Shown here: positions 32,673-43,300 of the stretch, in pieces
Position numbering within the stretch: the stretch's first letter is position 1
Layout: each line of letters begins with the position of its first letter
Assembly (NCBI GenBank): GCA_032716605.1
Contig: CM064505.1
Location: 47,751,762-47,815,761, forward strand
Reading direction: 5' to 3'
DNA: 64,000 bases
Source: Paralithodes platypus
Lineage: Eukaryota; Arthropoda; Malacostraca; Decapoda; Lithodidae
The notes under the pieces: generated by a model
Seen by the model: only the letters and a program-made list of their open reading frames with translations
The model's database searches: none
What the model was told of the DNA's origin: nothing
Program-made: the position numbers and the translations under genes

Positions 32673-33344
32673 TCAGATTAATTTGATCATTAGGCTAGTT
32701 ACGTTATCTCGCTTGCCATTCTTCCCGGCAGCAGAAGGAGAAGCAGCAGCAGCACCAGAATAAGAGGACTTATTTTGCACCGAGCTAGAGGGAGAAGCAG
32801 TAGCAGGAGGAGTAGAAGAGTCAGAGGTAGGTAAGTCAGTAGAAGTGGTAGAGGTAGTAGTAGAGTTAGAAACAGTGGTAGCTGGCCGAGAATGTTCAAG
32901 AGCAGGAAAAAGAACAGGTTCAGTTTGCGTGGACACAGAACAAGTCTGCGTCCCCACAGAGCACATCTGAGGCCGAGAGCCCGCTGCTGAAGCATAGGAA
33001 ACATTTGGCCGAGGAGTTGCATGCAACTCTTCCACCTTCAAAATATGACACTCCCGTAGTGGCCTTGACTGTGCAGACCTCCTTCTCTAGCTGCCATTTG
33101 GGGCAATCCCGAGAGGAAGCAGAGTGAGGACCTGCACAGTTTGCACACTTAGCTGCCACAGTGCACCCTTCAGCAATTATAGGTTTGACTCCTGCAAGGA
33201 GATAAAGAAAACCTAATATTTAGTAGTGGCCCCGTAATCATTGACGATTATGCCTATTACATAAGGCACCCTCTTCAAACACTCATCCGCCGTAGTTTTG
33301 AATCTACCGCGCAGAGCATAAAAAACTTGAGGAGCCTTCATCAT
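32673..33344 (-). pseudogene. Gag-like ORF1 of the degraded I-type LINE, internally deleted
   Basis: The N-terminus starts at 33344 (MMKAPQVFYALRGRFKTT, then ADECLKRVPYVIGIIVND) but breaks off at about 33240. After a TTTCTTTATCTCCTTGCAGG stretch the reading resumes with the last zinc knuckle, CANCAGPHSASSRDC (33159 frame), and LEKEVCTVKA. A frameshift then leads to a Ser/Thr/Ala-rich tail (33041-32673). The whole middle and two of the three knuckles are missing. The lost middle is preserved in the related copy at 47745-48245. The break point coincides with the join in that other copy. Confidence 0.75.
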
Positions 33345-33594
33345 GAGCGCACGCAACCTCACACATGGTTCAGTCATTATGAAATTGGGTTCTCACTACG
33401 AAAAAACTTCGTAACAAATAAAAAACAAAAACAAAACAAGAATAACTATTCATAAGCTTTCCATATACTCGTGGATGTACTTGTGTGGATCTTTGACCAG
33501 ACGCTGACTCAGGCGTCATTCTTCCTTCACTGACATATCAAGTAAGCCAAAATCCTTAATACATCAACGAATGGGAAGGGGATGGTCGGGAGGG
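33345..33594 (-). mobile_element. 5' UTR of the I-type LINE
   Basis: The same sequence (GAAGGAAGAATGACGCCTGA, GTCTGGTCAAAGATCCACAC, ACGAAGTTTTTTCGTAGTGA) begins the plus-strand copy at about 47438, so the 5' end of the family is at about 33531 here. The ACGAAG/TTCGT pair can form a small hairpin. Confidence 0.7.
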
Positions 33595-33720
33595 CCCCAG
33601 TCGTCAATGATTACGGGGCCACTACTAAATATTAGGTTTTCTTTATCTCCTTGCAGGAGTCAAACCTATAATTTATTAGTGGCCCCTCCATCATTGACGA
33701 TTATGCCTGATATCTAAGAC
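33595..33720. repeat. Palindromic fragments of the same LINE gag region
   Basis: From about 33597 to 33676 the plus strand repeats, inverted, the stretch found at 33178-33262 (GTCAATGATTACGGGGCCAC, TTTCTTTATCTCCTTGCAGG). It is followed at once (33677-33710) by TTATTAGTGGCCCCTCCATC, the reverse direction again. Three gag-end pieces thus alternate in orientation. Confidence 0.7.
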
Positions 33721-34282
33721 TGGAGGGGGACATTCGTAATCATATCATAACTCTAGCAAAGGCAGATAATCAAACAACCACATAGTATTCTTACTTTGTA
33801 AAAGATATATTTGGTGCATAAACTTTATACAGCACAATTATACAAAAAGGGGTACAAGCAGGAGCGTGCTTCAAAGAAGCCTGCTTGATAAAAAGGGGTT
33901 AACTCTGAGATTCTGAGAACAGATCCGCCAGTTAACAAGGCACCCCACTTAAATTAAGTGGTGACAAAATAAAACTTATAAGTTTACATGTGCACATATA
34001 AACCCCATAAAATTAGTGGATATATCTTGCAAAATATAACCAATGCTTAAATTAGATTGCTTCTCAGCCCAAAAACTACTTACAACAACACTGTTGTTTG
34101 TACTATAATTGTACTAGCACAATTTCCTGTAATGAATAGTACAGAGAAATTTACATATCACAACACCCATAAACAGTATCACAGCTCTCATACTCTGGCG
34201 GGGTCTAGGGTGTCCTATGTTACACTGACTGCACCCCCCCCCCCTTTTCTTGAAATTAAACAATAAGTGACTTAGGGGCCAC
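33721..34282. other. Hairpin-containing DNA at the 3' side of the DIRS element
   Basis: No ORF. Clear hairpins: CAAGCAGG with CCTGCTTG (33855-33887), and CCACTTAA with TTAAGTGG (33945-33961), the latter next to GGCACCCC. DIRS elements end in inverted and circle-junction repeats, so part of this may be the terminus, but the edge could not be fixed. A C-run lies at 34235-34245. Confidence 0.4.
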
Positions 34283-34960
34283 CTAGACCCTTTGCCTTAT
34301 AGCTATACATGGCAAGGAAGGTTTGTCTAGAGCTACGGAAAGGTAACGAGTCAAAAACGTATGATTAGAGGCCCACAACTGTGTGGACGTAATATCTTCA
34401 ACAGAAAAATTCTTAAGGAAACGTAACGAAGCCGCCCACTTGCGTAAATCGTGGGCCCTACCCACAACGCCGGGATTACTCTCTTTAATGACCTCGACCA
34501 AGAGAGAAGCCAGTCTACGTTTCATCAAGCGTTTACCCGTACTTGCTACCCATAAAGCACCGTGGTGATTTAGAGGTACCACTCTCAAATATTTGGTTAG
34601 AGCTTGCACTGGACATAAATTATGGTGCACCTTTCCTCTTTTCAACGCCGGCACCATGAACTCTGAAAACACGTGTTCACTGTGCTCATTCTTGGCTATG
34701 AACCCTGGGGAAGGTGCAATGTGAATACACTCATTAAGCCTACCAAACCTGAGGCAATTAGGTGTGTTGCTCATCGCCGCCAGCTCAGATACTCTGTTCC
34801 CGGTAGCCAAGGCCATAAGGAATATTGCCCTTTTTAAAAGTAATGTAAAGTCTGCAGTATTTTGGTACAGACGGGAATGAAGTAATGACAATGCCTTGTC
34901 CAGAGACCAGGTAGGCATGAGCTGACGGGGAGGTGGGCGGAGTTTAAAACATGCTCTCAT
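34283..34960 (-). CDS. DIRS tyrosine recombinase, catalytic part
   Basis: 225 residues with the full tyrosine-recombinase set: Arg in GNRVSEL (residue 56), HDLR (170-173), a His in SNHTFL (200), and Tyr in TRYL (206). Such enzymes let DIRS retrotransposons insert circular cDNA without an integrase and without target duplications. The sequence before residue 20 (FKLRPPPRQLM) repeats, almost identically, the end of the upstream frame at 35.4 kb, so the gene is split by a duplication. As it stands, the protein would lack its N-terminal DNA-binding part. DIRS1-like elements are well known in decapods. Confidence 0.88.
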   Translation of the reverse strand: MRACFKLRPPPRQLMPTWSLDKALSLLHSRLYQNTADFTLLLKRAIFLMALATGNRVSELAAMSNTPNCLRFGRLNECIHIAPSPGFIAKNEHSEHVFSEFMVPALKRGKVHHNLCPVQALTKYLRVVPLNHHGALWVASTGKRLMKRRLASLLVEVIKESNPGVVGRAHDLRKWAASLRFLKNFSVEDITSTQLWASNHTFLTRYLSVALDKPSLPCIAIRQRV

Positions 34961-35503
34961 AAAACCTTTTTCCTCCGCAACTGGTATGGAGAGACCCGGC
35001 CGGTTTTCAAAAACTGGTTTTATTCCAGAAACAATAGCGAATGGGTTAGGAATGAAGGAAAAACCACGAAAAACCGCTCAAAAAGCTTAAAGAATGGTCC
35101 TACAGAGCCCCCGAAAACGTATTTTACAAGAGTAAAAAATTGAAGGCAATTACCCCAAAAAAACAGGTTATTGCGCGCTCACGCGCACGCACGTAGACTT
35201 TGAGAGTTTTCAACCATCGGCACGGTTGCGTGGGATACGTACACAGTTCCCATACAAATCTGAGCCCTCTTGAGTGGCTACACCTGAGGTTACGGTCGGC
35301 GCAATTAGGGTGACGCGCCAGGCGCGTCTCTGGGGCTGTGCGTTACATACATCGCCGACGCGTCAGGCGCGTCGCTGGGGCTGTACGGGCCTTGTCCAGA
35401 GACCAGGTAGACATGAGCTGACGGGGAGGTGGGCGGAGTTTAAAACATGCCCTCATAAAACCTTTTTCCTCCGCAACTGGTATGGTGAGACCGGTAAGGT
35501 CCA
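34886..35503. repeat. Duplication/insertion splitting the DIRS recombinase gene
   Basis: A direct repeat of about 110 bp (34886-34997 and 35387-35503; both contain CTTGTCCAGAGACCAGGTAG or near it and AAACCTTTTTCCTCCGCAAC) flanks about 390 bp of other DNA. The inserted DNA holds two tandem 45-bp units with palindromes GACGCGCCAGGCGCGTC (35312) and GACGCGTCAGGCGCGTC (35357). The repeat copies differ at several bases. Confidence 0.85.
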
Positions 35504-35800
35504 AAAATGGCATCCTAATCGCTGTTAAGTGATTTTTTAACGTTACTACAGATAAACGTTTCTGCTCGAACAGATAATTTAAATAATTAAAAACCAAAGC
35601 CACCGAGGGCACAGTTTGTTCTGTTCTAAGAATCCAAGAAGTAAAGGCTTGCCAATGCGATTGATACTGTCGCTTAGTAGACTGGGTATATTGATTCATG
35701 AATTTATTGGTCACGTCTCTACCATATGGTGCTAGCCATTTGGCCTCCTGAATGTCCATAATGCAAAAGTCAGCGAGGTCTTTAGGTTGCCAATTGTGTC
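35410..35800 (-). CDS. DIRS tyrosine recombinase, N-terminal part
   Basis: The last 130 residues of a long minus frame (37961-35343) read DIQEAKWLAPYGRDVTNKFM, STKRQYQSHWQAFTSWI and LVFNYLNYLFEQKRLSVVTL, then LKNHLTAIRMPF: the core-binding (SAM-like) domain that precedes the catalytic part in DIRS recombinases. It overlaps the end of the RT/RNase H ORF in another frame, an arrangement known in DIRS elements. It enters the duplicated stretch at about 35500 and then leaves homology. The earlier part of this 872-residue frame lies antiparallel to nothing known and is treated as the alternate frame of the RT gene. Confidence 0.7.
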
Positions 35801-37618
35801 TAAGTGGAAAAAACCCACCGGGAGTGATACCGGGTCCGGGCACCACGTCTTCAATTGCTGGTACCACAACTGCGCCGGCCACAGGGGCGCGATTAGTGAG
35901 ACTACACCCCGATAATCCTGTAGTTTGTTTACTATGTGGCACATTAGAGACGCATCTGGCGGCGGAAACAGATAAATGGAACTCCACCTGTTCCAGTCTG
36001 TCACCAGTGCGTCTGGCCCACCCGCCGGCGTTATCGTCCGGCGGGTGAGGTACAGTGGGAGTTTGTGAGTCTCCTCTGACGCAAACAAATCCACTTGTGG
36101 ATGGTAAGGCTCCGCAATCATTTGGTCGAAAATGGTTTGCTTGAGCGCCCATTCTACTGTTGTGCTCTGTCTCCGAGACAGAGCGTCTGCCCAGACGTTT
36201 GCTACGCCTGGGAGATAAGATGCGTGAAGCTGAATGTCCAGCCTGTTGGCTAGAATAAAAATCTTTTCTGACACGTTTAGCAACCCCCGAGATCTCGTCG
36301 ACCCTTGTTTCTGAATACAGCGAACTGCATTCAGATTGTCCATTCTGAAGGCCACCGACTTGCCCCGTAAAGTAGAGCCGTGAGCCTGAAGGAAATATAA
36401 GGGGACTAGTAATTCTTTGACATTGATGTGGGAGATTTCTAAATGGGACCAAAGCCCTTGACCCTGGTGCCCTTGGTTTGACTGAAAGCTCCAAACTATC
36501 GTTCCTGACGCATCCGTGTCTACCCATACCATCGGCGGAGGAGAGGTCCATAACATGACTGAGTGTAATGTTTCCCTCTTCGCCCAGACCGCTAGCAAGT
36601 TGTGGATTAATTTTGGTTTGGGCCATAATTTTTTCGCCGGCAATAGCGGAAAATATTTGTTGCCCTCCAATATTAAACGTTTGACTCTTAACCGGCCCAA
36701 CTGTACAGTTAGTTGAATCCAGTTGAGAGAGCCGACCAGAGACTCCCAGATTCTCCGTGTCGTAGTCAGACTGTGAAGGAACAGAAACAATTTCCTGCGA
36801 AATCTGTTGCGATTGTCCACACTCTGCCTCAGAGTGAGAGTAGCTGTGTACCAGACCAGCCCTATCCACTGAACTACTCTTGAGGGAACAAGGTTTGACT
36901 TTACCAGGTTGACCTTGAACCCTAGAGTTTTGACATGTTTTAATGTTATGTTGACATGATTTATGCATACTTGTTCCGTCTCTGCCACCACTAGCCAGTC
37001 GTCTAGATACCATAAAATCCTGATCCCTTGCTTTAACAAGGGCATCAGGGCTTGCCGGACTAATTTTGTGAATAAGCGAGGTGCTAGGTTCAATCCAAAC
37101 GGCATCCTCTGAAAGACATAAGTCTGATGCTTTATTCTTAAGGCCAGAAACCGTTGAAATCTTTTGTTTACCGAGACGTGCCAATAATCGTCCGTCAGGT
37201 CTAAAGAACACATCCATCCTCCCGGTGGAAGTGTTAGCCTGATCTGGTTTACTGTTAGCATCCTGAATGACAGGTTGTGAATATGGAGGTTCAGATAAGA
37301 CAGGTCTACGACTGGTCTCATCTGAACACTGTCCCTTTTGGGCACTAGAAATAGTTTGGATGTGAAAACTGGGTAATTTTGAGGAACCGGAATGATGACA
37401 TTCTTGGCGATCATTTCCTGGACCAGTGACTCCACCTCTAATGAAACTAAATTTGCCTTTGTCGGCTGACGTAAACGAGGTCGCCGGAGCCACTGCCAGG
37501 TGATGCCCTTGCGTGCCACCATCCTCGCCCAAGTATTTACTGGCCATGCGCGGTGACACGTCCGGAACGACCCAGTTAGCAGACAAGGGTTCGCCGGCTG
37601 TACTACCCTCTGATCCAC
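35732..37618 (-). CDS. DIRS reverse transcriptase / RNase H
   Basis: 628 residues, open throughout. RT motifs: VPKRD near 93, RPVVDLSYLN (101-110), CSLDLTDDYWH (137-146), QRMPFGLNLAPRLFTKL (170-186), and YLDD (204-207). RNase H follows with WVDTDASG (D367, D369), an E in INVKELLV (E402), FRMDN (D427) and VWADALSR (D478). The C-terminal part (VDLFASEETHKLP ... LIAPLWPAQLWY) is the DIRS-specific extension sometimes compared to a Dam-type methylase. No ATG is needed upstream; the frame is entered in overlap with gag. The catalytic residues are all in place, so this is a young copy. Confidence 0.9.
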   Translation of the reverse strand: MDQRVVQPANPCLLTGSFRTCHRAWPVNTWARMVARKGITWQWLRRPRLRQPTKANLVSLEVESLVQEMIAKNVIIPVPQNYPVFTSKLFLVPKRDSVQMRPVVDLSYLNLHIHNLSFRMLTVNQIRLTLPPGGWMCSLDLTDDYWHVSVNKRFQRFLALRIKHQTYVFQRMPFGLNLAPRLFTKLVRQALMPLLKQGIRILWYLDDWLVVAETEQVCINHVNITLKHVKTLGFKVNLVKSNLVPSRVVQWIGLVWYTATLTLRQSVDNRNRFRRKLFLFLHSLTTTRRIWESLVGSLNWIQLTVQLGRLRVKRLILEGNKYFPLLPAKKLWPKPKLIHNLLAVWAKRETLHSVMLWTSPPPMVWVDTDASGTIVWSFQSNQGHQGQGLWSHLEISHINVKELLVPLYFLQAHGSTLRGKSVAFRMDNLNAVRCIQKQGSTRSRGLLNVSEKIFILANRLDIQLHASYLPGVANVWADALSRRQSTTVEWALKQTIFDQMIAEPYHPQVDLFASEETHKLPLYLTRRTITPAGGPDALVTDWNRWSSIYLFPPPDASLMCHIVNKLQDYRGVVSLIAPLWPAQLWYQQLKTWCPDPVSLPVGFFHLDTIGNLKTSLTFALWTFRRPNG

Positions 37619-37653
37619 CTGCCGTGAGACCGGCCCTGGGAGTGAGAGAGACT

Positions 37654-40341
37654 TTAGTTTTTTGGTGGTGGTGGTGGTGGTGGTGGTGGTGGTGGATGCT
37701 TAGCCGACTGGCTGGCGTTGGCAGAAGATGGGTCCTGGACCGGTCTGTTATAGTTTCTTCCTTTATGACCTGCAAACTTACCTTGTTTATACCTGTACTG
37801 ACCTTGGGGGGAAGCGGACTTAAGTATATGAAAGGGCTTTGACCCACCCGGCTGAGCTTTTGCGACTGGCTTGGGTTTGGGAAAGTTAAAAGCAGGTTTC
37901 TTAGAAGGGGTGGGACTGTGCTTAAAGGCCTGAGCCATATTGAAAACAGTTCTCCACACATCAGGGGACATTAACGAGGGAGTTAGCACCGGCGACATGA
38001 CCACCTGGTTTGCAATTCTATCAGGAAGTTTCCTCACCAGGGACATCCTAAGATCCTGTCTCGCCCGCACCGCCTCGAGCAAGGCTGTGCGGATATCCCC
38101 CAACGACTGAATTGAAGTCTGAAGGAGCAATCGCCGAGATAGTTCAACCGATCTTCTGGACTCCGCGTCCGCGATTGCCTGAGTAGATCTTAGCATAGAT
38201 TTCGCCACCTGGTGCGTAACAATGTACTGGGAAAAAAGTCTATACGCCTTCCCCCGTAGCCTAAACTCCCGGTCTAGGTGAGCTGGTGAAGGCGTAGTGA
38301 AAGGATCTTTAAGTTCGCAAAGATTGATTTTGGGGGCAGCTAAAAAAGCAAACAAAGCAGATGGAACTCCGCCGGCTGAAAAGACTGGCATAGAGAACCA
38401 AGAATGGCTGTCCTGAGGAATCTGGTGCGAAGATTTTGAGGTGAAGGTGGTCGCAAAGTTCTGAGCCTCTACCTCCCATTCCACCCAAGGTCCTGGACCC
38501 AACTTCCCCACCTTCAACACTGGGTTAGCGGCTGTGTCTGTGACCGTTTGTAAATCTAATTCTGGAGTGAGAGCTGACAGTGCTTTTATATCTTTAAAAC
38601 CGTCATGCTTGGTCCAGTCAGAAAACAGTTTTGAAGCTGAGGCAGGGGGCAGTGCAGGCGTAGCTGTATACACAAAACAGTCATGGTGATAATGGTTCGG
38701 AATGGCCTTAATATTAACATCAAGTACATTACCCGCAAGATCCAAGGCTCGTAACTTTCTAGATTTATTTCCCTGGATTACCCACTCACGTGGCACTGGA
38801 AGTTCCCCTGACAAAGTGGGCTGCGCCGCCTCTGGCTTAGTTGGGATCATTTGAACCCATGAATCATCTGGACCGTATAACAGGGGCATAGCTACCTTTC
38901 TTAACGGTGCTTTATCTAAAGGGGGAGGATTCACATCCGTTACCACCCTTACACTAGAAGTAGTCAGTGCCGCCGAAGCAGGCCTAGGGACTATATTAGG
39001 TGATATAGAGGGAGGGTGCGGAATCTTGGTCAAAGCAATAGAGGCGATCAGAGGCCGAACACTTGAACTTGTCATGGGAGCTCCCAGGTCCACTGAAGGA
39101 GTCTCCGGCTTTTGGCCAAATTTTTTTGTTAGAGCAGTAACTAACAACCCATCTATTTCCTCCGCCGTGACAAATTTACCAGATGAAGAACTCAGAGGTG
39201 AGTCATTCCTATCTTGTGAGTCGTCTAGAACTGAACCCGACTCTTGCACTTCCATGTCAGAGATTATAGACACCTCATCCTTGTCATCTGGCCCATCATG
39301 AGAGGGTCGCGCCGAAGCCGGAACCTCGTCTTGGTGCCAAGTTAAGTCAGGAATGGATGATGGGATCACAGCGTCCCGGTGGACGTCCTTCCGTACCTGT
39401 GGCTCCTGAACCAGACGTGGGGCTTCATGCCCTGGTTGGGAATACCGCCATACACCCAGGCCTTGGCCCGAACTCCCCTGGGAGTCAGATACACCATCAA
39501 CCACTGAGCCCCCACTAGACTCTTCTAAAGGGCGATCACTGCCTACAGAACTCTCTAACTCTAAGTGTGTAATATCCATTGGTAACCTGTCCGCCGGCAA
39601 CACCCCCACCACAGTCTCTGACTCCACTCCCGCCCCATCAGATTGGACACTAGATAAGTCGGGAGTAGAGGCAAAAAGTGAGGCACGAGGCTCCGGCGAA
39701 CGCCGGGAGGCCTTTCGTTCCTTAGAATCTTTCCTGGAAGATTTGTGGCTGCGGTGTGACTTAGATCTTTCACTGCTCTTAGACTTATCCAATCTTTCAC
39801 TAGAGCTGTCCTTGGACTTTTCCTCTTTGCTCCTCTTTCTTGCTGGTGAAGAAGAATGACTAGGCGGCTGTTGTCTGAGAGGTGACCTGGATCTGGACCG
39901 CGCCCGTGACGTGGAGGCTGTCACCGGGGGCGTGGGTTCACGAGGTCTCTTAGAAGTGGTAGGGACCAGAGAAAGTGCTGTACCCTGCCCAGTCTCTGCC
40001 GACTTTCGTACAGTTACTCTAGAGGTACGTTTAATAGAGGGGTGCTCAATCAGTAATTTATCCCAAAGAATCACATTATCACATTGCAGCGCTTTATGAG
40101 CCACTGTAGTAGCATAACTTGACAACTGCTGCCTGACCTCCCTCAAAGCGACCGCCGCGGATCTACTATTGTCCCGCAACACTTTGACACTCAATTGGGT
40201 ACAGAAGGCACAGTTTCCCGTTACCCACAAACCCCTTGAGCGATCTAAACATTTAACACATCTAATGCAAAGAGTGTGTGCAAAGATAGGGATACCTGAA
40301 CATGAGGGAGCAATACACAAGGCAAAAACAGGGTCTATTTT
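37654..40341 (-). CDS. DIRS gag-like ORF1
   Basis: About 890 residues. The N-terminus has a Cys/His cluster (CIAPSC, H, CIRCVKC, CAFC within the first 45 residues) like the zinc motifs of DIRS ORF1 proteins. A basic Arg/Ser stretch follows (SRARSRSRSPLRQQ; SERLDKSKSSERSKSHRS), then a long acidic/Ser-rich section, then the conserved block (WVIQGNKSRKLRALDLAGN, PNHYHHDCFVYTATPAL, REFRLRGKAYRLFSQYI, LSRRLLLQTSIQSLG). It ends in a polyproline run encoded by about 11 CCA triplets (37660-37695). The frame opens with TTG where an ATG would be expected and has no in-frame ATG nearby; the start codon may be lost or upstream splicing is used. It probably packages element RNA. Confidence 0.8.
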   Translation of the reverse strand, partial: KIDPVFALCIAPSCSGIPIFAHTLCIRCVKCLDRSRGLWVTGNCAFCTQLSVKVLRDNSRSAAVALREVRQQLSSYATTVAHKALQCDNVILWDKLLIEHPSIKRTSRVTVRKSAETGQGTALSLVPTTSKRPREPTPPVTASTSRARSRSRSPLRQQPPSHSSSPARKRSKEEKSKDSSSERLDKSKSSERSKSHRSHKSSRKDSKERKASRRSPEPRASLFASTPDLSSVQSDGAGVESETVVGVLPADRLPMDITHLELESSVGSDRPLEESSGGSVVDGVSDSQGSSGQGLGVWRYSQPGHEAPRLVQEPQVRKDVHRDAVIPSSIPDLTWHQDEVPASARPSHDGPDDKDEVSIISDMEVQESGSVLDDSQDRNDSPLSSSSGKFVTAEEIDGLLVTALTKKFGQKPETPSVDLGAPMTSSSVRPLIASIALTKIPHPPSISPNIVPRPASAALTTSSVRVVTDVNPPPLDKAPLRKVAMPLLYGPDDSWVQMIPTKPEAAQPTLSGELPVPREWVIQGNKSRKLRALDLAGNVLDVNIKAIPNHYHHDCFVYTATPALPPASASKLFSDWTKHDGFKDIKALSALTPELDLQTVTDTAANPVLKVGKLGPGPWVEWEVEAQNFATTFTSKSSHQIPQDSHSWFSMPVFSAGGVPSALFAFLAAPKINLCELKDPFTTPSPAHLDREFRLRGKAYRLFSQYIVTHQVAKSMLRSTQAIADAESRRSVELSRRLLLQTSIQSLGDIRTALLEAVRARQDLRMSLVRKLPDRIANQVVMSPVLTPSLMSPDVWRTVFNMAQAFKHSPTPSKKPAFNFPKPKPVAKAQPGGSKPFHILKSASPQGQYRYKQGKFAGHKGRNYNRPVQDPSSANASQSAKHPPPPPPPPPPPKN

Positions 40342-40387
40342 TTATTTATTTTTTATTTTTTTTATTTTGCCAATCAAACATACAATA
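40342..40387 (-). other. DIRS 5' leader interrupted by element X
   Basis: An A/T-rich leader (read on the minus strand) that stops at the CAATA target duplication (40383-40387). Its continuation is at 43533. Confidence 0.55.
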
Positions 40388-43300
40388 TGTTATGCCCTGT
40401 TTTTCTACAGGTTTAACTTGGGTAATGTGAGTTCTGAATGACTGGGTATAGAAGGCTGCATGCACAATACAAGGTATGAGGAATAGAGAACACAAAATAA
40501 ACACACGGTAACACGACACAAGTTCACGTTTATTGAAATAAAGAAATAAAGAGCATAGAAAGATAGTTATATTCGCACAAAACAAATGATAGAAGGGAAC
40601 TGCTAGCATTTGTGGATTTGGATGGAGCCTAGTCTCCCACTTCCAACGTTCAGGTATATTCTTCTGATCACGGGTTTAATTAGCAAGTTTATATTTTACT
40701 GGAAGACCTCAATATATTCGTATAATTCAATGTCACTGATTTTACCTCTTGCTGGCTGGTCGCGTGCCCACGTAGCAACTCACAGTTAGGATTAGACGCG
40801 TATATTATAGAACACAGAAATCTCTAGCAACCTCATGGGGGTACTGAACTAAGTTTGATATTCTTAAGGCAGAAATATGTAGAACACGAATCAGTGGGCG
40901 AACGTTAGATATCACTAGAGTTTTAATATCTGAATAAGGTAATTACGAGAGTCAAGGTCGCCTGTTAATTAAAAAACACTGATCGCTTAGTACGTCCCAA
41001 ATGGAATGGTTAAATATGAATTACACTGGGCAAGGTCTTAGCCACTTTATAGAAAGTTAATAGGTGAGTATCAAGCTAGTACTATAACACTTAGTACTAG
41101 TAACATGAATCTTGAATAGTATGGGTAGATCTGGTCCTGGTTATCTTGCTTCCGGTGATGTTGGGGGCTAACGACTGGTTCCTCGGCCGTCCAGATGGTC
41201 CAAAATGTAGGAAGTTCTCAAGTCGGATCTCTTGATGATCGTTGCTGGCTACACACTTATATACCCACGAATTTGTGTGAAGGTTATAAGGTGCACGTTA
41301 GGACTTGTACATGGACAGATGCTTCTATCAGTCTTCTCTGCCACGGAGTCTGCCGGATCTGGAATCTCTCAACTCCGGAACAACACAAGGGCAGAGCTAG
41401 AGGTAAACTGCAGGGTAGTGACCACTGGTTGGTGTCTAGCTTTCAACTGATTTGACTGGGGGCGGGAGTTAGATTTATAGGCTCGGTTCTGGACCCTGTA
41501 GACAGTAGGGATCTCGAGTCTTATGGACTTAATTGAGCTCTCAATAGATATGGGGACTAGGTAAGAGGGTATTTACTGTTGTGGCACAGGGCGATAGGAA
41601 GCCTTTATATTTTCATATAACTGAGCCTTAGTAAGAGGTACTATTTTGGCTATACTGGACGTATTTAGGGGAGAGAGACTGGATCTACTTTGCGAGGAGG
41701 ATGGGGACAGCTGTGATAGGAGCGTCTCTCTAGATTGTTCAATCTTCATTCTATGGTATAGCTGAGGTGCTAATTTAGTGATCAGTGCATGCAAGAAAGG
41801 TAAATGGTTTATTGTGAGGTAATAGAGGTTAGTAAAGGTGTTAGTCATTCATGGTTAGTTCATTGATAGGAAGAATTCCTGTGCTACCTGGCAATGACTC
41901 GAAAGTCAAAACAGGGGCCAGGTATACCTCCGCGGGGTGGGGGTCTCCCTCCTCGGGTGGGCAAAAAGGGGGAGCTGGGCGCCCTCTCTCTGATATAGTC
42001 GTCCGGCGGCTGTGGCTAGGGGCTTGCCATATCACCAGTGTTTGTAATAACCCTCTGTGTATGAGACAGATGTGAGTGTCTTTAATACCAAAACCGAAGG
42101 TGCCTTAGCTAGCTGGTTTTACTCGGCTGGTTGTTAATTGTAGGGTTTGCTGGATATGGTGGAGACTGGGTTGCTAACTCTGCCACATTTATCTGGAAGT
42201 ATGACAATAGAAGTTAGTTACTGGCGGGGCGGCTAGCCTCGCACCGACGACCATTGGGTGCAGGGTTGTGAATGTGTTGTAAGAGAATAGATGGCATGCA
42301 AGGGGCTAGTAAAGTTCTAATGTTGTTCTGGCCTACTAAGTGAAGGTAGGCTGGATAGGAGTATATATATAAAAGGTTGGAGAGCGTTAGTAACGGACAA
42401 TTCAAGGATCTTCAAGAGGTATGAGAGAGAGGCTAGGTCGGACAAGAGTCGAGAAGCGCGGGTGTCTTAATGAGAGGGGGGGGGAGTTCAAGGGCTACAG
42501 GGAAATTTTGCCCCTAAGGTCCCTGGGCGTGGGGGTGGCATTAGGCTACAATTGATATGGAAGTTTGAAAAGGCAGTAGAATACGTTAGCCAAATGCTAC
42601 CGGGGAATGCAACTATGGGGTGGTATATGAGTCTGGAAAAGATAGAGTTATGTGATCAGTCAGAGGGTTATGGATACTATTAGTTGGCCCTGGGAACTGC
42701 GTTTTCTATTAAATATAAAATACCAACCACAGCGGCAGTTCGTAGGGGTACTTAGTTATTGTTTCGGGGTACTTATGACAGATACTGGTAACCAGGTTAT
42801 CTTATACAATCTCTGGTTGGGGTAAGAGGTGTAAGACACGAAATAAATTGGCGTAGTGTGGGCTGTGGATACGAAGGAGGCAAGGGGAAGACGTATGACA
42901 ATTGTGGAAAGTAAATGGAAAAAGGTGAACACAATGGCGGATAAAATACTTAACCTAAGGATTGCATACATAGATTTATGGGCGATGGGTCTTCAGAAGC
43001 CTAGTCTGGCAAGACAAGATGTTAGGGAATGTTAATATTAATACTTAGTTACTAGAGGAGCAATGCAAGGGGCGACTGAGCACGGGTTACATATATCTAT
43101 ACTCGTCATGGAAAATGATATACGAGGTCTAGGGACAGCGTGGGTGTTTTAACTTCTAAGATATATAACATCTACTTCTCGGATGCAAGAACATACATAG
43201 ATATAATTATGGCTGTCTGATGTGTTGGCATTGGCTCAACGTCGGGACAGGCATGGGTGTTTTTAATATGAATGTATATTCCTGTTCATCATCTTTGTAG

